Shown here: in pieces, positions 6,943-13,551 of the stretch
How positions within the stretch are numbered: position 1 is the stretch's first letter
Layout of the letters: each line of letters opens with the position of its first letter
Notes under the pieces: model-generated
Told to the model about the DNA's origin: nothing
Database searches by the model: none
The model's input: only the letters and a program-made list of their open reading frames with translations
From: an uncultured Bacteroidales bacterium
GTDB taxonomy: Bacteria; Bacteroidota; Bacteroidia; Bacteroidales; Muribaculaceae
Direction of reading: 5' to 3'
DNA length: 22,614 nt
Assembly: GCA_900542185.1 (NCBI GenBank)
Contig: UQMZ01000052.1
Location: 1-22,614, forward strand
Position numbers and translations under genes: made by a program

Positions 6943-7698
6943 ATGAGAAAGAATATCGTAGCGGGCAACTGGAAAATGAACACCACTCTTGACGAGGGTG
7001 TTGAGCTCGCCAATTCGATCAACGCAGCGCTGAAGGACAAGAAGGCCAACTGCGAGGTAATAGTATGCGTACCGTTCACCCATCTTACGAGCGTATGCGC
7101 CGTTCTGGAGCCCGAGCTGGTAAAGCTTGGCGCCGAGAACTGCTCGGAGCATGAGAAGGGTGCCTACACCGGCGAGGTCAGCGCAGCTATGGTTAAATCC
7201 ACCGGCGCAAGCCACGTAATCCTGGGCCACAGCGAGCGTCGCCAGTACTTCGGCGAGAACAACGAGCAGCTCCTGGCCAAGACCAAGCTGGCTCTGGCCA
7301 ACGGTCTGACACCCATCTTCTGCGTAGGCGAGGTATTAGAGGAGCGTGAAAACGGAACATACAACGACGTGGTACGCGGTCAGGTAGAGGCTCTGTTCTC
7401 GCTGGCTCCCGAAGACTTCGCCAAGATCGTCGTGGCATACGAGCCCGTATGGGCCATCGGTACCGGCAAGACCGCCACAGCCGAGCAGGCTCAGGACATG
7501 CACGCCAACATCCGCAACGTCATAGCCGAGAAATACGGCAAGGAGATAGCCGACAACACTTCGATCCTGTACGGCGGCAGCTGCAAGCCCACCAACGCCA
7601 AGGAGCTGTTCAGCAAGCCCGACGTAGACGGCGGTCTGATCGGTGGCGCAGCCCTGAAGGCCGACAGCTTCATGGGCATCATCGAAGCTTTTGACTAA
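6943..7698 (+). CDS. tpiA: Triosephosphate isomerase
   Basis: The enzyme interconverts dihydroxyacetone phosphate and glyceraldehyde 3-phosphate in glycolysis. The 251-residue product has all the hallmarks: the N-terminal NWKMN with catalytic Lys11, His96 in LGHSERR, catalytic Glu167 in AYEPVWAIGTGKTA, and the phosphate-binding GGSCKP and GLIGGAAL segments. The reading frame is open further upstream, to an ATG at 6886. That would add 19 residues not found in the family and lies before the promoter -7 box, so I chose the ATG at 6943. It leads a run of closely spaced plus-strand genes to menE. A 17-bp duplication overlaps its stop codon. Confidence 0.97.
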   Translation: MRKNIVAGNWKMNTTLDEGVELANSINAALKDKKANCEVIVCVPFTHLTSVCAVLEPELVKLGAENCSEHEKGAYTGEVSAAMVKSTGASHVILGHSERRQYFGENNEQLLAKTKLALANGLTPIFCVGEVLEERENGTYNDVVRGQVEALFSLAPEDFAKIVVAYEPVWAIGTGKTATAEQAQDMHANIRNVIAEKYGKEIADNTSILYGGSCKPTNAKELFSKPDVDGGLIGGAALKADSFMGIIEAFD

Positions 7699-7720
7699 TC
7701 GAAGCTTTTGACTAATCGAA
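7682..7720 (+). repeat. 17-bp tandem duplication across the tpiA stop codon
   Basis: TCGAAGCTTTTGACTAA is present twice in tandem (7682-7698 and 7699-7715), plus five bases of a third copy. The first copy encodes the last residues and stop of tpiA; the second lies in the gap before the SPOR gene. The two copies are identical, so the event is recent. Confidence 0.9.
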
Positions 7721-7725
7721 CCCGA

Positions 7726-8256
7726 ATGATACGCATCAGGCATATCATACTGACACTTACAGCCGCAGCCGGAAGCCTCGCGCTTCCGGCCACGGCCCAG
7801 TCGTCGACATCGGCCGCCGTCACGGCCGGAAACGAACTGATAGAACGCATCGAGACTGCCGGAAACGGCATGGTGGACATAGACATCCCCTCCTCGCTGC
7901 TATATCAGATAATGCGCGACGACCTGGACCGTAAGCAGACCGACGACAAACAGCAGATCAAGCCCGGCATCAACAAGATTCAGGGATTCAGGGTCCAGGT
8001 GTTCAGCGACGGCTCCAACCAGCGCACCCTCGAGGCTCGCGCCAAAGCCCGCGGGTCGTCCATCGTGGCCAAGTTCCCCAAATACCGCGGCCAGATCTAT
8101 TCGCATTCCAGCGCGCCCAACTGGTACACCCGTGTAGGAAACTTCAGGACCCAGGCCGAAGCGCAGGCCGCTCTGGCCGAACTGAAACGGGCATTCCCAT
8201 CCATCAGCTCGGAAATGCGGGTGGTCAGAAGCCAGATCATAGTGATCGGCCGCTGA
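7726..8256 (+). CDS. SPOR-domain exported protein
   Basis: The 176-residue protein has a signal peptide ending PATAQ (about residue 24). A helical middle section follows, then a C-terminal SPOR domain at about 87-170, with GFRVQVFSDGSNQRTLEARA, WYTRVGNFRTQAEAQAAL and the closing strand RSQIIVI. SPOR domains bind peptidoglycan stripped of stem peptides at division septa, so the protein is probably periplasmic and linked to the cell wall. The frame is open from a TTG at 7708, but the ATG at 7726 gives the proper signal peptide. It lies 27 bases after tpiA, with the duplicated 17-mer between them. Small SPOR proteins near tpiA are plausible in Bacteroidales; the precise role is unknown. Confidence 0.85.
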   Translation: MIRIRHIILTLTAAAGSLALPATAQSSTSAAVTAGNELIERIETAGNGMVDIDIPSSLLYQIMRDDLDRKQTDDKQQIKPGINKIQGFRVQVFSDGSNQRTLEARAKARGSSIVAKFPKYRGQIYSHSSAPNWYTRVGNFRTQAEAQAALAELKRAFPSISSEMRVVRSQIIVIGR

Positions 8257-8284
8257 CCGGCGCTCCCCTCTCCGGCACACCTCA

Positions 8285-8947
8285 TTGACTGAGGACACCA
8301 ATACCTCGCACACTGAGGACTCTCAAACCTCGCAGACTGAGGTCTCAACAATAATTCTGACAGTGGCAAACATCAGCAAACACGATCCGGAACTGGTGGA
8401 CAGGATTGCGGCCCACCTTAACGAAATACTCATACTGTTGGGCGAAGACCCCATGCGCGAAGGACTGGCCAAGACGCCGGTCCGTGCCGCAAAAGCCCTT
8501 CTCGACATCACCGCCGGCTATAAGTCCGATCCCCTCGACATAGCCCGGCAGGCCATATTCAACCACTGCGGCTCAAAGATGGTGATAGTGCGCGACATCG
8601 AATTCTACAGCACTTGCGAGCACCATATATTGCCCTTCTTCGGCAAAATGTCCATCGGCTATCTGCCTAAGGGACGCATACTGGGCCTCTCCAAACTGGC
8701 CCGCGTGGTGGACGGATACGCACGCCGCCTCCAGGTGCAGGAACGTCTCACGGCACAGGTGTGCCGCACCATCAACGACGCCCTCCCCAACGACGGCGTC
8801 ATAGTATGGTGCGAGGCTCAGCACCTCTGCATGAAGGCGCGTGGCGTGGAAAAACAGGAATCCGTCACCACCACCCTCGAATACTCCGGACAATTTGAAA
8901 CCAATCCAGCACTCCGTGCGGAATTCCTCGGCCTGATCCAACGTTAA
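8285..8947 (+). CDS. folE: GTP cyclohydrolase I
   Basis: The enzyme converts GTP to dihydroneopterin triphosphate and formate, the first step of tetrahydrofolate and pterin synthesis. Zinc ligands Cys111, His114 (TCEHHILPFFGK) and Cys182 (HLCMKARGV) are present, with catalytic His113 and His180. LLGEDPMREGLAKTP and GLSKLARVVDGYARRLQVQE are typical of the family. The start is uncertain because no ATG exists before residue 57. TTG at 8285 gives 220 residues with a Thr/Ser/Glu-rich repeated head. GTG at 8363 gives 194 residues, closer to the usual length, and I consider it equally likely. A 24-bp tandem repeat occupies the disputed segment. It lies between the SPOR gene and menB in the same direction, with short gaps. 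Confidence 0.93.
   Translation: MTEDTNTSHTEDSQTSQTEVSTIILTVANISKHDPELVDRIAAHLNEILILLGEDPMREGLAKTPVRAAKALLDITAGYKSDPLDIARQAIFNHCGSKMVIVRDIEFYSTCEHHILPFFGKMSIGYLPKGRILGLSKLARVVDGYARRLQVQERLTAQVCRTINDALPNDGVIVWCEAQHLCMKARGVEKQESVTTTLEYSGQFETNPALRAEFLGLIQR
8289..8348 (+). repeat. 24-bp imperfect tandem repeats at the folE 5' end
   Basis: CTGAGGAC units start at 8289 and 8313, each 24 bp with a shared ACCTCGCA, and a third partial copy (CTGAGGTCTCAA) begins at 8337. In the folE frame they encode eight-residue units (TEDTNTSH, TEDSQTSQ). The period is a multiple of three, so the frame is kept. Confidence 0.75.
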
Positions 8948-8976
8948 GGCCGGGCTGATAAAATCAAATCAAGACC

Positions 8977-9792
8977 ATGTTCCACTGGAAAACAATAAAG
9001 GAATACGAAGACATCCTCTTCGAACAGATGGACGGCATAGCCAAGATCACAATCAACCGTCCCAAAGTGTACAATGCGTTCCGCCCCAAGACCAATATGG
9101 AGATGCTTGACGCGTTCGGCATCTGCCGCGAGCGTCAGGACATAGGCGTCATCATTCTGACCGGTGCCGGCGACAAGGCTTTCTGCTCTGGCGGCGACCA
9201 GAACGTGAAGGGCTCGGGTGGTTATGTGGGCGATGATGGCGTGCCGCGCCTCAACGTGCTGGAACTGCATCACGCCATCCGCAGCATTCCCAAGCCTGTG
9301 ATCGCCATGGTGAACGGCTACAGCATCGGCGGCGGCAATGTGCTGCAGGTGGTGTGCGACCTCTCCATCGCCAGCGAGAACGCGCGTTTCGGCCAGACCG
9401 GCCCGAAGGTGGGCAGCTTCGACGGCGGTTTCGGCGCCAGCTACCTGGCCCGCTGCGTCGGTCAGAAGAAGGCCCGCGAGATCTGGTATCTCTGCAAGCA
9501 GTACACAGCCAGGGAAGCCCTTGAGATGGGAATGGTGAACGAAGTGGTGCCTTTCGACAAACTGGAGGAGACCACCGTGGAGTGGGCACGCACTATACTG
9601 AAGCGTTCTCCTCTGGCCATACGCATGATAAAGCGCGCGCTTAATGCCGAACTCGACGGCCAGCACGGCCTGATGGAGTTTGCCGGCGACGCCACGCTAC
9701 TTTATTACATGCTTGACGAGGCGCAGGAAGGCAAGAACGCGTTCCTGGAGAAACGCGACCCGGACTTTGACCAATTCCCCAAATTTCCATGA
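8977..9792 (+). CDS. menB: 1,4-dihydroxy-2-naphthoyl-CoA synthase
   Basis: MenB closes the second ring of the menaquinone head group by converting o-succinylbenzoyl-CoA to 1,4-dihydroxy-2-naphthoyl-CoA. The 271-residue crotonase-fold protein has the CoA and oxyanion motifs CSGGDQ (70-74) and YSIGGGNVL (115-123). The MenB-specific GQTGPKVGSFDGG (139-151) and the C-terminal KRDPDFDQFPKFP are also present. GQTGPKVGSFD is the form seen in bicarbonate-dependent MenB enzymes such as that of E. coli. Its stop overlaps the menC start (ATGA at 9789-9792), so menB, menC and menE should be translationally coupled. menF, menD, menA and menH are not in the window. Confidence 0.96.
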   Translation: MFHWKTIKEYEDILFEQMDGIAKITINRPKVYNAFRPKTNMEMLDAFGICRERQDIGVIILTGAGDKAFCSGGDQNVKGSGGYVGDDGVPRLNVLELHHAIRSIPKPVIAMVNGYSIGGGNVLQVVCDLSIASENARFGQTGPKVGSFDGGFGASYLARCVGQKKAREIWYLCKQYTAREALEMGMVNEVVPFDKLEETTVEWARTILKRSPLAIRMIKRALNAELDGQHGLMEFAGDATLLYYMLDEAQEGKNAFLEKRDPDFDQFPKFP

Positions 9793-10847
9793 GGCTGCAG
9801 TTCGCTCCATACATCCTGAAATTCAAGGAGCCGGCAGGAACGTCGCGCGGTGTGCTGACCGAAAAGCCGACGTGCTACATGCGCATATTCGACGAGTCGG
9901 ACCCGATGCGCTATGGCGTTGGCGAGGCAGCCATATTCCCCGGTCTGTCGCCGGAAGCCGACGAGCGGTTCTTCTACAAGCTGATGGAACTGCAGGTAAA
10001 CGTGCGTTTAGGAGTATCGACCGATCTGTCACATTTCCCGTCGCTGCAATCAGGATTCGAGCAATGTCTGCGCGATTTCACCGGCGGTTGCAGGGGGATT
10101 TATTACGACACCCCCTTTGTCCGGGGCGACGACAGCATCGAGATCAACGGCTTGATATGGATGGGTAGCCACGAGGAAATGATGGAACGCCTTGAGAAAA
10201 AGCTTGCCGAGGGTTTCCGTTGCATCAAGCTGAAGATCGGAGCCATAGACTGGAAAAGCGAGGTTGACATGATCGAGGCCATACGCAGCCGTTATGACAG
10301 CACTCAGGTGGAGATACGCGTGGATGCCAACGGAGCGTTCACCATGGACAATGCCCTGCCGCGTCTCAAACGCTTAGCGGACCTGCAGGTACACAGCATT
10401 GAGCAGCCCATCAAGGCCGGACAGCCGTCGCTGATGCAATTCCTGTGTCAAGTGTCTCCGTTGCCAATCGCATTGGACGAGGAACTGATAGGCAAATTCA
10501 CAGTCGAGGAGAAAGCCGCCACTCTCGATGCAATTCATCCGCAATACCTCGTAATCAAACCGACCCTTACAGGCGGATTCTCAGGCGCACAGGAGTGGAT
10601 AGACCTGGCACGCGAGCGCAACATCGGGTGGTGGATCACGTCCTCGCTCGAATCGAACATAGGGCTCAACGCCCTGGCTCAATGGGTGGCGTCGCTCAAC
10701 ACCACGATGCCGCAGGGACTCGGTACGGGCGCCCTGTTCACCAACAATCTGGACGCTCCCATCTATCTTGACGGCGACCGCCTGAAATACAATCCCGGCT
10801 TGACCCTGAACCGCGCGCAAATCGACGCGCTTGACTGGAGAGAATGA
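9789..10847 (+). CDS. menC: o-Succinylbenzoate synthase
   Basis: This enolase-superfamily enzyme dehydrates SHCHC to o-succinylbenzoate in menaquinone synthesis. In the 352-residue protein the catalytic pair is Lys149 (in CIKLKIG, 145-151) and Lys257 (LVIKPTLTGG). The magnesium ligands fit Asp179 (RVDANGAF), Glu205 (IEQP) and Asp230 (ALDEELIG). The N-terminal capping domain begins YILKFKEPAGTSRG, as is usual in Bacteroidetes MenC. The gene overlaps menB by four bases at its start and menE by four at its end. Members of this family can also racemise N-acyl amino acids, but the men neighbours make the menaquinone role clear. Confidence 0.94.
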   Translation: MRLQFAPYILKFKEPAGTSRGVLTEKPTCYMRIFDESDPMRYGVGEAAIFPGLSPEADERFFYKLMELQVNVRLGVSTDLSHFPSLQSGFEQCLRDFTGGCRGIYYDTPFVRGDDSIEINGLIWMGSHEEMMERLEKKLAEGFRCIKLKIGAIDWKSEVDMIEAIRSRYDSTQVEIRVDANGAFTMDNALPRLKRLADLQVHSIEQPIKAGQPSLMQFLCQVSPLPIALDEELIGKFTVEEKAATLDAIHPQYLVIKPTLTGGFSGAQEWIDLARERNIGWWITSSLESNIGLNALAQWVASLNTTMPQGLGTGALFTNNLDAPIYLDGDRLKYNPGLTLNRAQIDALDWRE

Positions 10848-11794
10848 CCTGGCAGGAATTTCAAGCCGAATGGTTGGGGCCGAAGACTTATATCGTATGC
10901 CACACTTCAGGCTCCACAGGCACTCCTAAGGAGATACGCCTTCCGAAAGAACAGGTATCGGCCAGCGCACGGCGCACCCTGCAGTTTTTCAACCTCGACT
11001 CACACTCGCATTTCCATTCATGTCTCGCACCCGACTATATCGGAGGCAAGATGATGATGGTGCGCGCGCTGGAGTGCGGCGGCTCGTTCACATGGGAACA
11101 TCCAAGCAATCGCCCTCTGTCAGACTATACGGGAGACCAAATCGACCTTCTCTGCGTGGTGCCGTCGCAGATGCGCCACATCCTGCAGAACATAGACACA
11201 TTGCCCGAATTGGGTGCCATTCTGATAGGCGGCTCCCCTATTCCCGACGATCTGCGCATACATATTGCCCAATCACGGTTGCAATGCTGGGAGACATACG
11301 GCATGACGGAAACTGCCTCGCACGTAGCCATACGCCGCGTCTCGGAGCCTCAGCAGCCCTTCAAGCCATTGCCCGGCATCAAACTATTACAGAACGATTC
11401 CGGATGTCTTGAAATCGAAATACCCGGTTGGCGACGTTTCATCACCAACGATGTGGTGAAGATGGATTCGGAAAGTAGATTCAGCATATTGGGACGCGCC
11501 GACAACGTCATAATCACCGGCGGACTGAAAGTGCATCCCGAACAGGTGGAAGCCACACTCCGGCCCCATCTGCCGTTCGACTTCATGATTACATCCGAAC
11601 CTGACAGTAAATGGGGCGAACGTGTGGTAATGCTTGCCGACAGGAGTAAGACATCGGCATCCGGAACTGTGGACGATGAAAATATCATAGCAATATGCAA
11701 GTCGGTTTTATTGCCCTTTGAGGTCCCCAAAACAATCAAAGAGGGCGTTGTGCCCCGCACCGCCAACGGGAAGCTGGCAAGACGACAAAAATAA
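10844..11794 (+). CDS. menE: o-Succinylbenzoate--CoA ligase
   Basis: This AMP-forming ligase activates o-succinylbenzoate with ATP and CoA to make the MenB substrate. The motifs of the ANL superfamily are in order: P-loop TSGSTGTPKE (21-30), YGMTETASH (152-160), LGRADNVIITGG (216-227) and the C-terminal RTANGKLAR with catalytic Lys310. At 316 residues it lacks about 100 N-terminal residues found in longer MenE proteins and starts almost at the P-loop. Short forms are common in Bacteroidetes, and no upstream remnant is visible, so this does not look like a truncation. The start overlaps the menC stop by four bases. It is the last gene of the presumed tpiA-menE transcription unit. Confidence 0.93.
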   Translation: MTWQEFQAEWLGPKTYIVCHTSGSTGTPKEIRLPKEQVSASARRTLQFFNLDSHSHFHSCLAPDYIGGKMMMVRALECGGSFTWEHPSNRPLSDYTGDQIDLLCVVPSQMRHILQNIDTLPELGAILIGGSPIPDDLRIHIAQSRLQCWETYGMTETASHVAIRRVSEPQQPFKPLPGIKLLQNDSGCLEIEIPGWRRFITNDVVKMDSESRFSILGRADNVIITGGLKVHPEQVEATLRPHLPFDFMITSEPDSKWGERVVMLADRSKTSASGTVDDENIIAICKSVLLPFEVPKTIKEGVVPRTANGKLARRQK

Positions 11795-11854
11795 CCGTCA
11801 CTACACATAACATTGCAATGTCTTATCTGAACGTCTGTAGTCCTCCATTACGGA

Positions 11855-11878
11855 ATAAATGTGATTTTTGTGATTTAT
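11855..11878 (+). promoter_or_regulatory. Repeat element upstream of the Crp/Fnr gene promoter
   Basis: GTGATTT occurs at 11861-11867 and 11870-11876, flanked by an ATAAAT / ATTTAT inverted repeat (11855-11860, 11873-11878). It lies 20 bases upstream of the -33 box, a typical place for an activator or autoregulatory site. Confidence 0.35.
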
Positions 11879-11897
11879 GTCAGTTTTTTTACCATTA

Positions 11898-11929
11898 TTT
11901 GCACAAGTTAGTATTTTTCCGTAATTTTG
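11898..11929 (+). promoter_or_regulatory. Bacteroidetes -33/-7 promoter of the Crp/Fnr regulator
   Basis: TTTG (11898-11901), 20 bases, then TAATTTTG (11922-11929): a perfect consensus. Transcription should start near 11935, giving a leader of about 20 bases before the ATG at 11957. Confidence 0.85.
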
Positions 11930-11956
11930 TGTTTAAGAACATTTTTTTATAACATA

Positions 11957-12658
11957 ATGATCAAGAAAAGTACTCTTGAACGGATCATAGGCGACGATCT
12001 TTCAGAATTATGGGCGACACTGACAGCGGACGAAAAGAGACTTATCACCGACAACTTCAAATACGAGCGGTATAAGAAGAACCAGATAATATACGCTGAG
12101 TCGGAAACGCCCGAGAATCTTTATTGCCTGTTGGAAGGAAAAGTGAAGCTGTTCAAGAGCGGCTACGGCGACCGCGTACAGATATTGCGTCTGTACCGTC
12201 CTGTCCAGTACTTCGGCTATCGCGCATACTTCGCGCAGGAGCCTTACGTATCGTCGGCCGCCGCTTTCGAGCCATCGGTGTTAGGCATCATCCCCATGAA
12301 GGTGGTGGAGGAGATAATCCGCAACAACACCGTGGCTGCAATGTTCTTTATCCATGAGCTGTCGTGCAACTTAGGCGGTTCGGACACCAAGATAATCAAT
12401 CTGACACAGAAACATATCCGCGGCCGTTTGGCCGACGCGCTGCTGCTCCTGGCCGACAATTACGGATATGAGGACGACGACCAGACCTTGAAGATATACA
12501 TGAGCCGCGAGGACCTGGCCAACCTGTCGAACATGACCACCAGCAACGCCATCCGCACCCTCTCCACGTTCATGAACGAGAAACTGATTCTTGTAGACGG
12601 GCGCCGCATACGCATAATGAACGAACCCCAGCTCCGCAAGATTTCAAAATTCGGATAA
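11957..12658 (+). CDS. Crp/Fnr-family transcription regulator
   Basis: The 233-residue protein has an N-terminal cyclic-nucleotide-binding-type beta-roll (about 15-125, with LYCLLEGKVKLFKSGYGDRV). A dimer helix follows, then a C-terminal winged helix whose recognition region is at about 183-212 (SREDLANLSNMTTSNAIRTL). The phosphate-binding cassette of true cAMP receptors, with its Glu and Arg, is replaced by YFGYRAYFAQEPYVSSAAAF. There is no N-terminal cysteine cluster as in FNR (only Cys57 and Cys137). The effector is therefore unknown. The frame is open from a TTG at 11927 inside the promoter; the ATG at 11957 fits the mapped -7 box. It is monocistronic and ends at a bidirectional terminator. 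Confidence 0.88.
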   Translation: MIKKSTLERIIGDDLSELWATLTADEKRLITDNFKYERYKKNQIIYAESETPENLYCLLEGKVKLFKSGYGDRVQILRLYRPVQYFGYRAYFAQEPYVSSAAAFEPSVLGIIPMKVVEEIIRNNTVAAMFFIHELSCNLGGSDTKIINLTQKHIRGRLADALLLLADNYGYEDDDQTLKIYMSREDLANLSNMTTSNAIRTLSTFMNEKLILVDGRRIRIMNEPQLRKISKFG

Positions 12659-12664
12659 ACGGGT

Positions 12665-12715
12665 AAGGTCTTTAAGGTCCTTAAGGTCCTTAGAGTCTTT
12701 AGAGTCTTTAAGGTC
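12665..12715. repeat. 9-bp imperfect tandem repeat between convergent genes
   Basis: Six units with the pattern A(A/G)(G/A)GTC(T/C)TT follow each other: AAGGTCTTT, AAGGTCCTT twice, AGAGTCTTT twice, and a last AAGGTC that runs into the terminator. The array lies after the Crp/Fnr stop codon and codes for nothing convincing on either strand. Confidence 0.8.
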
Positions 12716-12751
12716 AAAAGCCCGGAGCGTCGTGCGATGCTCCGGGCTTTT
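12716..12751. terminator. Strong bidirectional terminator
   Basis: AAAAGCCCGGAGC (12716-12728) and GCTCCGGGCTTTT (12739-12751) are perfect complements. The stem can extend inward to a four-base loop with one G-T pair. It ends the Crp/Fnr gene from the left and the lpx operon from the right. Confidence 0.93.
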
Positions 12752-12774
12752 GGTAGTGAGTGCCAAGGAATCTA

Positions 12775-13548
12775 TCAGATGGCCGAACGGATTACGCCAC
12801 GCTGCGAGTTTTCGATGAAGTAAACGATTTCGTCGCGCAGTGTGCTTTCTGGCAGTTTCTCGCGTATCAGCTTCACGGCGTTGGTGACGTTGAGGTCGCT
12901 GAGATACAGCAGACGGTATGTGTCGGAAATAGCCTTGATCTCATCGTCGGTGAAATTGTTGCGGTGCAGTCCGATGGTGTTCAGGCCTACGTACGAGATA
13001 GGCTCGCGTGCGGCCTTTACGAACGGCGGTATGTCCTTGTTTACCAGCGCGCCTCCCTGCAGCATGATGTTGCGTCCCAGGTGGCAGAACTGGTGTATCA
13101 TGCTGCCGCCGCCTATAACCGCAGCGTCGTCAATCTGCACCTCGCCGCCGATCTGGCAGGCGTTGGATATGATAACACGGTTGCCAACCAGACAGTCGTG
13201 GGCGATATGAACGTATGCCATCAGCAGGCAGTTCTGACCCACCACGGTCTTGCCTTTGGCGGCCGTGCCACGGTTCACGGTGACGCACTCGCGCAGCGTC
13301 GTGCCGTCGCCCACGAAGGCATTGGTGTATTCGCCGCGGAACTTCAGGTCCTGGGGAATGGCGGCCACTACCGCGCCGGGGAAAATAGTCACGCCGCTAC
13401 CGATGCGAGCTCCCGGAAATATGGTCACATTACCGTAGATGTTGCAGTTGTCGCCTATCTCTACGTCGTCATAGATGGTGGTGAAATCACCTATCCTGAC
13501 ATTATTGCCTATCTTTGCGTCAGGACTTACATTGTACATCGATGCCAT
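12775..13548 (-). CDS. lpxA: UDP-N-acetylglucosamine O-acyltransferase
   Basis: LpxA transfers a 3-hydroxyacyl chain from ACP to the 3-OH of UDP-GlcNAc, the first step of lipid A synthesis in the cytoplasm. The 257-residue protein is a left-handed beta-helix of hexapeptide repeats (IGDNCNIYGNVTIFPGARIG and more). The catalytic His117 lies in YVHIAHDCLVG. The C-terminal helical domain contains the typical IGLHRNNF and AVKLIREKLP. It lies three bases downstream of lpxC-fabZ and is the last gene of the leftward lpxD-lpxC/fabZ-lpxA operon, which stops at the bidirectional terminator. The length is normal. Confidence 0.96.
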   Translation of the reverse strand: MASMYNVSPDAKIGNNVRIGDFTTIYDDVEIGDNCNIYGNVTIFPGARIGSGVTIFPGAVVAAIPQDLKFRGEYTNAFVGDGTTLRECVTVNRGTAAKGKTVVGQNCLLMAYVHIAHDCLVGNRVIISNACQIGGEVQIDDAAVIGGGSMIHQFCHLGRNIMLQGGALVNKDIPPFVKAAREPISYVGLNTIGLHRNNFTDDEIKAISDTYRLLYLSDLNVTNAVKLIREKLPESTLRDEIVYFIENSQRGVIRSAI

Positions 13549-13551
13549 GGC

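Noticed and set aside
12460..12717. Minus-strand ORF beginning MTLKTLKTLRTLRTLKTLP
   Set aside because: The Leu-Lys-Thr repeat is only the translated 9-bp tandem repeat, and the rest is antisense to the Crp/Fnr gene.
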